Source of the DNA: CAXXIC01 sp964534355
GTDB taxonomy: Bacteria > Bacteroidota > Bacteroidia > Bacteroidales > UBA7332
Direction of reading: 5' to 3'
Length of the DNA: 13,901 nt
Assembly (NCBI GenBank): GCA_964534355.1
Contig: CAZHNZ010000110.1
Span: 1-13,901 of the forward strand
The stretch's first letter is position 1. Every line of letters begins with the position of its first letter. Both the position numbers and the translations under genes were made by a program. Shown piece after piece: positions 1-7,342 of this stretch. The notes under the pieces were generated by a model. It did not search any database. It saw nothing but the letters and a program-made list of their open reading frames with translations, and was not told the origin of the DNA.

Positions 1-403
1 TTTGCCAGTTGGAATATTTCTTTGCCTTTATGGGTAAAAAAAGCAGCAACGGCCACTCTGTCTTTTTGGCCAGATTTGAGAAAAGCCTTTCGCAATACTC
101 CTCATTCTGAAAGAAAGCCATATCCACCGCCACATACAAATTGGGGCGAATCTGCTGAAAATAGTCGGATGTAGCCGCAAAGTTGACCGCCAGCAAATCT
201 TTGTTTTCGAGGAAATAGCTCTTCTCACCGATAGTTTTGAGCAACGATGGGCCGTTTCCCAACACCACAATCTCCCGGTTAGAGGAAAAACCCGATGGCA
301 ACCGCGTAGGTTTGCGCGAAAACAGCACAATCTTCACCAGCGAGAGCGAAGTTTGCACACAGTTATCAGCTATTGTTTGAAGTTTATCCCAAAAAGAGGT
401 CAT
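1..403 (-). CDS. Partial MptE-like/DUF115 (or GT42-like) glycan-locus protein, N-terminal 134 residues
   Basis: This frame is open from an ATG at 401-403 to the window edge with no stop; the C-terminus lies outside. It starts MTSFWDKLQT. Residues about 44-54 read EIVVLGNGPSL, a beta-strand plus glycine loop typical of the DUF115/MptE-like Rossmann family (PF01973). An N-F-A-A-T-S-D-Y-F segment and a P-N-L-Y-V-A-V-D strand follow, as in that family's 'cannot see what is not there, position P-D-x-x-x-x-x-D' pattern. In bacteria such proteins lie in LPS, capsule or flagellin-glycan loci. GT42 sialyltransferases also begin with an AGNGPSL loop, so a glycosyltransferase is a real alternative. It is divergent from the two glycosyltransferases to the right, which fits a glycan locus continuing to the left. 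The gene is clear; the exact family is less certain. Confidence 0.6.
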   Translation of the reverse strand, partial: MTSFWDKLQTIADNCVQTSLSLVKIVLFSRKPTRLPSGFSSNREIVVLGNGPSLLKTIGEKSYFLENKDLLAVNFAATSDYFQQIRPNLYVAVDMAFFQNEEYCERLFSNLAKKTEWPLLLFLPIKAKKYSNWQ

Positions 404-424
404 TATCCGGTTAATATGTTTGTG

Positions 425-442
425 CAAATTTAGCCAAAGTTA
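425..442 (-). promoter_or_regulatory. Candidate -7 boxes for the leftmost minus-strand gene
   Basis: Read on the minus strand there are two matches to the Bacteroidota -7 consensus TAnnTTTG: TAACTTTG (442 to 435) and TAAATTTG (432 to 425). They lie 22-32 bases upstream of the ATG at 403. No convincing -33 TTTG element was found for either, so which one is used is open. Confidence 0.4.
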
Positions 443-549
443 TTCAAGGTGGAATAATAAAAAGTAGATTATTCTTCTGCTCAAAGGGCAAAAAGCTGCC
501 CAAACAGCTATTTTTCAAAATATTCGTTTATTATTTTCCATTTTCCTGC

Positions 550-557
550 TATCTTTG
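550..557 (+). promoter_or_regulatory. -7 box of the glycosyltransferase pair
   Basis: TATCTTTG matches TAnnTTTG exactly. A TTTA at 527-530, 19 bases upstream, is one mismatch from the -33 TTTG. The start codon at 575 is only 17 bases past the box, so the predicted leader is about 10-13 bases. Confidence 0.55.
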
Positions 558-574
558 CCCTTCATTTGTTTCTC

Positions 575-1852
575 ATGAATGTGCTCCTGATTAATACTTC
601 CGAAAAAAAAGGCGGTGCCGCAGTTGCCTGCGGACGGCTGAAACGTGCTTTGCAAAAGGCGGGTATAGAGGTAAATATGTTAGTGAGAGATAAAACAACC
701 GGCGACCCGCATGTCATTGCGGCCAACAGCGGCAAAATATCGCATTGGCTCAATCAGTTTCAATTTGTGTGGGAACGTCTTTCCATTTTTCTGCAAAACG
801 GTTTCGACAGAAAAAATCTGTTCGCCGTATCCATTGCCAACAGCGGCATTCCCGTCGCCAATCATCCATCTGTAAAACAGGCAGATATCATTCATCTGCA
901 TTGGATCAATCAGGGTTTTCTATCATTAAATGAAATAAAAAAACTTGCCCAAACCGGCAAACCCATCGTGTGGACAATGCACGATATGTGGCCGGCTACT
1001 GCTATTTGCCACCACTCCCGCGAATGCGAAATGTACCACAAAGAGTGCTCGCAGTGTATGTTTTTAGGGGGAAATGGCGGAAAAGATCTTTCCACCCGTG
1101 TGTTTAATCGCAAAAAAGAGATTTGGGCAAATGCGAACATCCATTTTGTCACCTGTAGCCAATGGCTCAAAGGGCGTGCGGTGGCCGGTGCACTGATGAA
1201 CCCGAAAATGGTTCAGGATATACCCAACCCGCTCGACACCGAATTTTATTCACCCAAAAAGAAAGAAGAGGCCCGGAAACGATTTGGATTACCCGCAGGC
1301 AAAAAACTGCTCCTCTATGGCGCAGCCAATGTGACCGACAAACGCAAAGGCATTGATTACTACGTAGATGCCTGCCGCATAATGGCCGAAAAATATCCTC
1401 TGACAAACAAAGATACCGAACTCGTATTTTTCGGTGAAGCCAAAGAAAATATCGACGGATTGTTCCCGTTTCCGATACATCAGACCGGATACCTGACAAA
1501 CGACGAAATGATACGCGATTTGTATAATGCTGTCGATCTGTTTGTTACCCCTTCTCTCGAAGAGAATCTGCCCAATACCATCATGGAATCTATGGCGTGC
1601 GGCACTCCTGTAGTGGGGTTCAGCATTGGTGGTATCCCCGAAATGATTGACCACCGGCAAAACGGCTTTTTGTCCGACTACAAATCGGCCACACATTTGG
1701 CAGAAGGTGTACATTGGTGCCTGTGGGAAGCCAACTATGAGGCCCTGTCGGCCAATGCCCGCAAAAAAGTAATCGATTGCTATTCCGAAAAGGCAGTAGC
1801 AGAAAAATACATTCAGTTGTATCGTCAAATTTTATCGCAAAAAACAAAATGA
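575..1852 (+). CDS. GT4-family glycosyltransferase (GT-B fold, WcaC-like)
   Basis: A 425-residue retaining glycosyltransferase expected to move a nucleotide-activated sugar onto a lipid-linked glycan at the cytoplasmic face of the inner membrane. The N-terminus MNVLLINTSEKKGGAAVA is the usual first strand and Gly-rich loop of GT4 enzymes. H-D-M-W-P at 136-140 is followed by a four-cysteine cluster (C145, C151, C158, C161), as in WcaC-like members. The C-terminal domain has the family's E-x7-E signature (E330 and E338) in the segment EENLPNTIMESMACGTPVVG. ATG 575 was chosen over the in-frame TTG at 566, because the latter would lie almost at the predicted transcription start and adds only three residues without family support. 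Its stop overlaps the next start (ATGA), implying coupled translation. Donor and acceptor cannot be told from sequence. Confidence 0.9.
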   Translation: MNVLLINTSEKKGGAAVACGRLKRALQKAGIEVNMLVRDKTTGDPHVIAANSGKISHWLNQFQFVWERLSIFLQNGFDRKNLFAVSIANSGIPVANHPSVKQADIIHLHWINQGFLSLNEIKKLAQTGKPIVWTMHDMWPATAICHHSRECEMYHKECSQCMFLGGNGGKDLSTRVFNRKKEIWANANIHFVTCSQWLKGRAVAGALMNPKMVQDIPNPLDTEFYSPKKKEEARKRFGLPAGKKLLLYGAANVTDKRKGIDYYVDACRIMAEKYPLTNKDTELVFFGEAKENIDGLFPFPIHQTGYLTNDEMIRDLYNAVDLFVTPSLEENLPNTIMESMACGTPVVGFSIGGIPEMIDHRQNGFLSDYKSATHLAEGVHWCLWEANYEALSANARKKVIDCYSEKAVAEKYIQLYRQILSQKTK

Positions 1853-2601
1853 GACCACTCTTTACCATCATTACTGTCACTTACAACGCCGAAGCACTCA
1901 TCGAACGCACCATTCAGAGCATTTTGGGGCAAACGTACGACAATCTCGAATATGTGATTGTGGATGGTGCATCCACAGATGGCACGATGGATATTGTCAA
2001 GAAATACAAAGATAGCCACCTCACATGGCGCAGCGAACCCGATAACGGGATATACGATGCCATGAACAAGGCGCTCAATTTGGCCACCGGCGACTATGTA
2101 TGGTTTATTAACGCCGGCGACACCATTCATGATGAAAACACATTGGAAAGATTGGCTGACGGCATTCCCGGAAAAATATTGCCCGATGTAATATACGGCG
2201 AAACAGCCATAGCAAATGCAAACGGCCACATTCAAGCCATGCGCCGCCTGAAAGCACCGGCACACCTGACGTGGAAGAGTTTCAGAATGGGCATGCTTGT
2301 TTGCCACCAATCGTTCATTGCCAAACGGGTTTCTGTGCCCGACTTCGACCTGACATACAAATATTCGGCCGACTACGAATGGTGCATTCAATGCCTGAAA
2401 AAAGCAAGGCTCATTCATAACACCCATCAGATACTATCCGTTTTTTTAGATGGTGGTGTATCAACCACTCAACGCAAAGCATCTTTAAAAGAGCGTTTTA
2501 TTATAATGAAAAAGCACTACGGCAGTGCTGTCGTAATGCTTCTTCATCTGTGGTTTGCCGTTCGCTTCTTTTTTGCAAAATGGACGGGTAGACAGGTATA
2601 A
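1849..2601 (+). CDS. GT2-family glycosyltransferase (GT-A fold, WcaE-like)
   Basis: A 250-residue inverting glycosyltransferase, probably extending the same glycan as the upstream GT4. The opening FTIITVTYNAE is the GT2 nucleotide-binding strand. V-D-G-A-S-T-D-G-T at 38-46 is the conserved second motif, and P-D-N-G-I-Y-D-A-M-N at 65-74 is typical of the WcaA/WcaE group. The metal-binding DxD position reads I-N-A-G-D (87-91), the form usual in the WcaE-like subgroup. C-H-Q-S (152-155) and A-D-Y-E-W (174-178) mark the acceptor side. The C-terminus (about 226-243) is hydrophobic and aromatic and may contact the membrane. The start at 1849 overlaps the GT4 stop by four bases; the longer frame upstream lies inside the GT4 gene and lacks family similarity. 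The stop is only 4 bases from the convergent radical SAM gene. Confidence 0.9.
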   Translation: MRPLFTIITVTYNAEALIERTIQSILGQTYDNLEYVIVDGASTDGTMDIVKKYKDSHLTWRSEPDNGIYDAMNKALNLATGDYVWFINAGDTIHDENTLERLADGIPGKILPDVIYGETAIANANGHIQAMRRLKAPAHLTWKSFRMGMLVCHQSFIAKRVSVPDFDLTYKYSADYEWCIQCLKKARLIHNTHQILSVFLDGGVSTTQRKASLKERFIIMKKHYGSAVVMLLHLWFAVRFFFAKWTGRQV

Positions 2602-2605
2602 ATAA

Positions 2606-3379
2606 TCAGGCCGAAACCATCACCGAAAAACCGGCTGCCTCAAAACGGGCGGCAATTTGCACAAGCTCCTCTTTCGACACCTTTTCGAGTGTATTTTCGG
2701 GTGTTTCGCGGTCGATAGAATAGACCATAATTTGCTTTGGTTGAATAGACTTCATGACACCGATAAGCGCCTCAATCTCCTCATCCGTTGTATTATCTAC
2801 CAAAATGCCTTTGTGCGAACCGCGCAAAAACATGGTTTGTATAATCAGATTTCCCCCGAATTTTTTCAATTCTTCGACCAAACCGGCCACTGTAAAGGCC
2901 GATTGAGTAGGTCTATCCATCAATCTGACGGTGGCATCTATCGCAGAATCGAGTTTCAAAATATTATTATCCACCAACGTCAATGCTTCGAAAACATCAG
3001 CTTTGCGCACATAAGTAGAGTTGGACAATACGCTTATTTTGGCCTGTGGAAAGAATTCGTTTCGCAAAGCAATCGTATCCAACACTATCGCCGGAAAGTC
3101 GGGATGCATAGTTGGTTCACCATTTCCGGCAAAAGTAATCACATCGGGCGCCTCTCCGGCCCCTTGCATTGCGATGAGTTTATCCCTGAGTTTCTGCTGA
3201 ACCAATTCCCGCTTGGGCAATCCGCTATCTCGTCCCGAAGTATTGTATCCACATTCGCAATAAATGCAATCGAAAGTACACACCTTGCCATCTACCGGCA
3301 ACAGGTTTATTCCCAAAGAGACACCCAAACGGCGACTTTTTATCGGGCCAAAAATAATATCAGAAAATAAAAATGACAT
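2606..3379 (-). CDS. Radical SAM protein, COG0731 (Tyw1-like) family
   Basis: A 257-residue iron-sulfur enzyme that should cleave S-adenosylmethionine to a 5'-deoxyadenosyl radical; its substrate is not known. The cluster-binding motif is C34-x3-C38-x2-C41 in KVCTFDCIYCECG. The lead-in F-G-P-I-K-S-R-R-L-G-V-S-L-G-I-N-L is the signature of the COG0731 group, whose eukaryotic and archaeal relatives include the wybutosine enzyme Tyw1. A-G-N-G-E-P-T-M-H-P (84-93) is the 'GGE' SAM-binding motif. No flavodoxin domain or extra cluster-binding C-terminal domain is present, so it is the short stand-alone form. No promoter box is seen between its start and the helicase terminator 13 bases upstream. It converges on the GT2 gene with a 4-base gap. 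Confidence 0.9.
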   Translation of the reverse strand: MSFLFSDIIFGPIKSRRLGVSLGINLLPVDGKVCTFDCIYCECGYNTSGRDSGLPKRELVQQKLRDKLIAMQGAGEAPDVITFAGNGEPTMHPDFPAIVLDTIALRNEFFPQAKISVLSNSTYVRKADVFEALTLVDNNILKLDSAIDATVRLMDRPTQSAFTVAGLVEELKKFGGNLIIQTMFLRGSHKGILVDNTTDEEIEALIGVMKSIQPKQIMVYSIDRETPENTLEKVSKEELVQIAARFEAAGFSVMVSA

Positions 3380-3392
3380 AATATCCGGGTAT

Positions 3393-3442
3393 TAAAAAAC
3401 CGCACCATCTCCCTGCCAAAAGGCCATGGAAGAGGATGCGGT
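3393..3442 (-). terminator. Rho-independent terminator of the DeaD-like helicase gene
   Basis: Read on the minus strand, 3442 to 3399 folds into a long imperfect hairpin. The closed base is ACCGCA/TGCGGT, followed by shorter paired blocks (TCT/AGA, CC/GG, GCC/GGC) separated by single mismatches, with a four-base loop. It runs straight into six T residues (3399-3394). It lies 38 bases past the helicase stop and ends only about 13 bases before the radical SAM start. Confidence 0.65.
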
Positions 3443-3479
3443 CTGATGAATATTTACGCGCTAACCTGCTCTGTCGAGG

Positions 3480-5267
3480 TTAGAAGCTTTTCTTTTTACC
3501 AAAAGATCCGGGTTTTTTATCCGCACCTTTTTTGTAATACGATTTCTTTTCTGCCGGTCTCACTTCTCCGCCACCTTTTCCGTCGGCCACTTCTACATTA
3601 ATTTTGCGACCAAACCAATCGGCTTTGTTCAAACCTTTTATTACATTCTTTGCTTCGCGACTTTCTACTTCGAAAAACGAAAATGCCTTCATCAAATCAA
3701 TCTTACCAATCTGCACACGACCACCGCAATTGCTGTTTATCAATTCGATAAGCTGATTGGGGTAGAAACCATCTGTTTTACCAACACTGATAAACAAACG
3801 GGTAAAGCCGGGCTCAGCTGAACGCTCGCCACCACGCTCGCCGCGGTCGCCACGCTCTGCACCACGACCACGCTCGCGGGGCTCAAAACGGTCGCCTTTT
3901 TTATCGAAACGATCGCCGCGCTCCTTCATTGCTCTTTCGTCCGGAATATCAATATCGCCGGCATTGCGGTAATAGTTGATCAATCGGTTGAACTCCAACG
4001 AGACAAAACGTTTAATCAAATCCTCCTTATTCAACCAATCGAGTTTTTGAAAAACAGGGGGCAAATAGTTGCCAATTTCAGCCTCATCTACCTCAACTTT
4101 TTCGAGTTTATCGACAAGGTTGAAAAGCTGTTTCTCGCAAATCTGATAACCGGTTGGCAAATGCTCAGGTTGGAATTTCTTTTGAATAATGCGCTCAATT
4201 TCGCGCAATTTATGTTTCTCTTTAACATGAATCAAAGCGATGGAAACGCCTGACTTGTTGGCACGTCCTGTACGACCGCTTCGGTGAGTATAGGTTTCAA
4301 CCTCATCGGGCAAACCGTAGTTGATAACGTGCGTCAGGTTGTCCACATCCAAACCACGGGCAGCCACATCGGTAGCCACAAGAAGCTGAATGTTTTTAAC
4401 ACGGAACTTCTGCATCACGTAGTCGCGCTGAGCCTGCGAAAGCTCCCCGTGCAACGAGTCTGCATTGTAACCATCCTGAATAAGCATATCGGCAATTTCC
4501 TGAGTCTCTTTGCGGGTACGACAGAAAACGATACCGTAAATATTGGGATTGAAGTCAGCTATTCGTTTCAGCGCCAAATATTTATCTTTTGCATGAACGA
4601 CATAACTGATATGTTTTACATTCTTTGTACTTTCGTTTCTCGATCCGATAGTAATTTCTTTGGCATTGCGCATATAGGTTTTGGCAATACGAGCAATTTC
4701 GGCCGGCATAGTTGCAGAGAAAAGCAATGTGTTGCGCTCAGCAGGCACATTTGCCAAAATAGCGTTGATGCTTTCGGTGAAACCCATGTTGAGCATTTCG
4801 TCGGCCTCGTCGAGAATAAGGTTGCGCACCATCTCGAGGTTAACCTGTCCGCGGTTCATCAGGTCGATCAAACGACCCGGTGTAGCCACCACAATATGAA
4901 CGCCACGGCGCAAAGCTTTAATTTGGCTGTCGATGCTCGAACCACCATAAACGGGCAAAACCCGAAGCTCGGGCATATATTTAGAAAAATCGGCCAAATC
5001 ACCGGCAATTTGCAAGCAAAGCTCGCGGGTTGGTGATAAAATAAGCGCCTGAATTTTGTTGTGCGAAAGATTAACTTTTTGAATAACAGGAAGTCCGAAG
5101 GCAGCCGTTTTACCGGTTCCGGTTTGTGCCAATGCAACAATATCCGTTTCTTCGTTTAATAAATAGGGAATTACTTCTTCTTGAACAGGCATTGGATTTT
5201 CGAAGCCTAATTCTTCGATTGCCTTAATAATGTTTGGGGAAATTCCCAATTCTTGGAATGATTTCAT
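3480..5267 (-). CDS. deaD: DEAD-box RNA helicase, DeaD/CsdA-like, with DbpA RNA-binding domain
   Basis: A 595-residue ATP-dependent RNA helicase, expected to unwind structured RNA in ribosome assembly, mRNA turnover or cold adaptation. Motifs in order: Q motif around F4 to Q29 (F-x-E-L-G ... P-M-P-V-Q), Walker A AQTGTGKT (47-54), PTREL (79-83), TPGR (129-132), DEAD (153-156), SAT (184-186), ARGLD (303-307) and HRSGRTGR (328-335). Residues 445-487 are a charged Arg/Gly/Asp/Glu-rich linker (repeats such as GDRF and RGERGG), probably disordered and RNA-contacting. Residues 488-562 match the DbpA-type RNA-binding fold (PF03880), starting T-R-L-F-I-S-V-G and ending I-N-V-E-V. A Lys-rich tail closes the protein. 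The domain order is that of DeaD. It has its own promoter just after the upstream lipoprotein stop and its own terminator. Confidence 0.95.
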   Translation of the reverse strand: MKSFQELGISPNIIKAIEELGFENPMPVQEEVIPYLLNEETDIVALAQTGTGKTAAFGLPVIQKVNLSHNKIQALILSPTRELCLQIAGDLADFSKYMPELRVLPVYGGSSIDSQIKALRRGVHIVVATPGRLIDLMNRGQVNLEMVRNLILDEADEMLNMGFTESINAILANVPAERNTLLFSATMPAEIARIAKTYMRNAKEITIGSRNESTKNVKHISYVVHAKDKYLALKRIADFNPNIYGIVFCRTRKETQEIADMLIQDGYNADSLHGELSQAQRDYVMQKFRVKNIQLLVATDVAARGLDVDNLTHVINYGLPDEVETYTHRSGRTGRANKSGVSIALIHVKEKHKLREIERIIQKKFQPEHLPTGYQICEKQLFNLVDKLEKVEVDEAEIGNYLPPVFQKLDWLNKEDLIKRFVSLEFNRLINYYRNAGDIDIPDERAMKERGDRFDKKGDRFEPRERGRGAERGDRGERGGERSAEPGFTRLFISVGKTDGFYPNQLIELINSNCGGRVQIGKIDLMKAFSFFEVESREAKNVIKGLNKADWFGRKINVEVADGKGGGEVRPAEKKSYYKKGADKKPGSFGKKKSF

Positions 5268-5281
5268 CTAAAATTTTTTTG

Positions 5282-5289
5282 CAAAGGTA
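5282..5289 (-). promoter_or_regulatory. -7 box of the DeaD-like helicase gene
   Basis: Read on the minus strand, TACCTTTG (5289 to 5282) matches TAnnTTTG exactly. It begins 7 bases after the stop of the upstream phosphatase-fold gene and ends 14 bases before the helicase ATG, giving a predicted leader of about 8-10 A/T-rich bases. No good -33 element was found. Confidence 0.55.
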
Positions 5290-5296
5290 CAAAAAA

Positions 5297-6358
5297 CTAA
5301 CGGGTTAACAGTATTTGTTGCATTTTTTCTCTTTTTTGACGGGTCAGATTGAGTTTTTTTTCGAAATAATGCTCAAACGAACCATTATCTTCTATTATTT
5401 TACGAAAAGCATAGTCTAAAAAGCTGCGTTGAGCCGACACAAAAACCGTAAGCGCCTCTTGTTCATCGGTTGGCAATTCGCTCGCAAAAGAGGCTTCGCG
5501 ACGAATATCGGAACAATTGTTAGAAAAAAGATAATCATCCATCACATCCTTATCGCTGATATTAAGCGATTTCATAATAAGTGCAACGGTAAAACCGGTT
5601 CGGTCATTTCCATTCGAACCGTGAATCAAAACCGGATAATTCTCCTTCCGGCTGAGAAGATCGAAGAGAAGCGCAAACTCACGATTGTAGTTTTGTGTAA
5701 ATTCGCCAAAAATATCCTGCATGTAAATGACGGCATCCGTCCGTTTGCATTTACGTTCAAGCAACCGGTGCCTCATTCGTTCATCGAAAGGCAGAGCAAC
5801 GGGCACAGAAACAACTTTAATGCCTAAATCAGGCTCGGGGTGATTCATCCTTTCGTCGGGCGTACAAAGATCAATTATTGTTTTGATTTTCAGATCCTTT
5901 ATTCGCTCTTTTCCTTTTGGGGTAATGGTTGAAAGCGAAGCCGAACGATAGATTTTACCCCAACACATGCGTTCACCATCAACCGTCTGATACCCTCCGG
6001 CATCTCTGAAATTGGCCACGCCGGGCACATTTATTTTTCGGTTTGTGACAAAAACTTTTTGATTGTCATTAAACACAAGCATGAAATATTTTCTGTTTCC
6101 GCCCTGTTTCGGCACACGCACAATCCGGTCGGAAATGCGGGCTGTGGCCAAAGGCTCTCCCTCATCGAATTGCTCGGGGCCGGATGAAGCAAAAACCTCA
6201 ACGTCTCCGTCGATTTGCGGAAAAGCTTCCCATTTTATAGTATCAAAATTCTGTGTCCCCTCTTCGCAGACGCACGCCACATCGAGTTGCTGCGTGGCAC
6301 ACGAATATGCCATCAGCAAAACCAGCGAAACGGTCAGTAGTCTGAGAATAAGAGTCAT
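5297..6358 (-). CDS. Lipoprotein with tyrosine-phosphatase fold lacking the catalytic Cys (probable pseudophosphatase)
   Basis: A 353-residue envelope protein. Residues 1-20 (MTLILRLLTVSLVLLMAYSC) are a lipoprotein signal with C20 as the lipidated residue. Residues about 30-110 form an N-terminal beta-rich domain. From 112 on it matches the bacterial Y_phosphatase3 family (PF13350): V-A-N-F-R-D-A-G-G-Y (114-123), G-K-I-Y-R-S-A (134-140), I-I-D-L (161-164), and the P-loop at 246-255. The family P-loop is H-C-x-x-G-x-D-R-T-G; here it is H-G-S-N-G-N-D-R-T-G. The nucleophile Cys is Gly247 while the phosphate-binding Arg253 remains. The usual D-L-R after the second strand is D-L-C. The family hydrolyses phosphotyrosine or phosphoinositides; this copy should bind but not cleave unless another residue acts. 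The start is 14 bases after the kinase stop, so co-transcription is likely. Confidence 0.85.
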   Translation of the reverse strand: MTLILRLLTVSLVLLMAYSCATQQLDVACVCEEGTQNFDTIKWEAFPQIDGDVEVFASSGPEQFDEGEPLATARISDRIVRVPKQGGNRKYFMLVFNDNQKVFVTNRKINVPGVANFRDAGGYQTVDGERMCWGKIYRSASLSTITPKGKERIKDLKIKTIIDLCTPDERMNHPEPDLGIKVVSVPVALPFDERMRHRLLERKCKRTDAVIYMQDIFGEFTQNYNREFALLFDLLSRKENYPVLIHGSNGNDRTGFTVALIMKSLNISDKDVMDDYLFSNNCSDIRREASFASELPTDEQEALTVFVSAQRSFLDYAFRKIIEDNGSFEHYFEKKLNLTRQKREKMQQILLTR

Positions 6359-6372
6359 AAACAGAAAATATA

Positions 6373-7302
6373 TTAATTTCCGGACAAGTAATTTTGAGCA
6401 AACTCTCTCGAAATATAGTTATCGTAACTGCCACACACCTCTGAAGAGAAGTCTATGCCACACTGAATAATTTTTGCCCAAAGCTCTTCCGACAAGTTAT
6501 CCAGATCGGCCCGCAAAACATTGTATTTAAGCAAACCGAAGAGGATACCGGCGTTAAAATTGTCGCCGGCACCGATGGTGCTGACTGTTTCGATAGCCGG
6601 AACCGCAAACTCTTTTGGCCCCTTTCGCGTGAAGAGCGAAACGCCTTTTCCGCCTTTGGTACAGATGAAGTTGGGCGAATAAAACTGAATTTTGCTTTTG
6701 TATATGGCTGCAAGATCAGTCATTTTGTAGATATTGAAAAAGTCTTCGTCGGAACCGCGTACAATATCGGCAAATTCGAGATTTTCGATCAATGAAGTCA
6801 TCAGACGAATGGCCTCGTTGGCGTGGGACTGACGGAAATTGGGATCGTAGTAGATAATGGCCTTGCGGTCGCGCGCATATTCGAGTATTTCGGTCATTTT
6901 GCTTCTCAAAGCCGGATTAAGGGCATAGAACGAACCGAAAATCACAATATCATCGGGGTTGATGCGGGGCAAAACGACATCGAGCCGCTGACTCGGATAG
7001 TCTTTGTAGAAGAGATATTGGGCATCGTTGTTGTTATCCAGAAATGCCAGGGAGACAGGCGATTTACCATCGGGGAAGCAATCCACATGATCGGTAGTGA
7101 GGTTGTTTTCCTTCATAAAATCGAGGATAATATGACCTACCTTATCATTCCCCACTTCGCTCACGAAGGCTGTGGGAACATTGAGCCGACCGAGAGTGAC
7201 CAATCCGTTGAAAACCGAACCACCCGGCACCGCTTTGGTGGGGATATCGTCTTTGAAAATAATATCGAGAATAGTCTCGCCTATACCAATTACTTTTCGC
7301 AT
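6373..7302 (-). CDS. PfkB-family (fructokinase/ribokinase-like) sugar kinase
   Basis: A 309-residue cytoplasmic kinase that should transfer the ATP gamma-phosphate to a sugar or sugar phosphate. The N-terminal sugar-binding region has G-G-S-V-F-N (27-32). D-P-N-F-R (153-157) is the fructokinase-type central motif. T-I-G-A-G-D-N-F-N-A-G (242-252) is PfkB signature 2, with D247 as catalytic base and the Gly-Ala-Gly anion hole. Length is normal for the family. The substrate is not evident; 'fructokinase' is the closest look but the family is broad. It sits between the sugar-phosphate isomerase (40 bases upstream) and the phosphatase-fold lipoprotein (14 bases downstream), all in the same direction, suggesting a shared sugar-phosphate task. 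Confidence 0.9.
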   Translation of the reverse strand: MRKVIGIGETILDIIFKDDIPTKAVPGGSVFNGLVTLGRLNVPTAFVSEVGNDKVGHIILDFMKENNLTTDHVDCFPDGKSPVSLAFLDNNNDAQYLFYKDYPSQRLDVVLPRINPDDIVIFGSFYALNPALRSKMTEILEYARDRKAIIYYDPNFRQSHANEAIRLMTSLIENLEFADIVRGSDEDFFNIYKMTDLAAIYKSKIQFYSPNFICTKGGKGVSLFTRKGPKEFAVPAIETVSTIGAGDNFNAGILFGLLKYNVLRADLDNLSEELWAKIIQCGIDFSSEVCGSYDNYISREFAQNYLSGN

Positions 7303-7342
7303 AAAAAGTGTTTCAATTAAAAATCATAAAACGGGAAGCTGT

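Noticed and set aside
28..330. Minus-strand frame of 100 codons at the left edge
   Set aside because: It overlaps, in another frame, the partial MptE/GT42-like gene at 1-403, which has family-like motifs; this frame has an Arg/Trp/Cys-rich composition typical of a shadow.
566..574. TTG start for the GT4 glycosyltransferase
   Set aside because: It adds only M-F-L before the ATG at 575, lies almost at the predicted transcription start, and GT4 proteins start at M-N-V-L-L-I-N.
1289..1828. Long minus-strand frames inside the GT4 and GT2 genes (also 1825-2427)
   Set aside because: They run antisense to well-supported glycosyltransferases and show no family motif; open antisense frames are common at this base composition.
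1777..1848. N-terminal extension of the GT2 gene
   Set aside because: The extra 24 residues lie inside the GT4 coding sequence and resemble nothing; the ATGA overlap start at 1849 gives the standard GT2 beginning.
3461..3483. CTAACCT/AGGTTAG stem at the helicase stop as a terminator
   Set aside because: No T-run follows it; the hairpin at 3399-3442 with its T6 run is the better terminator.
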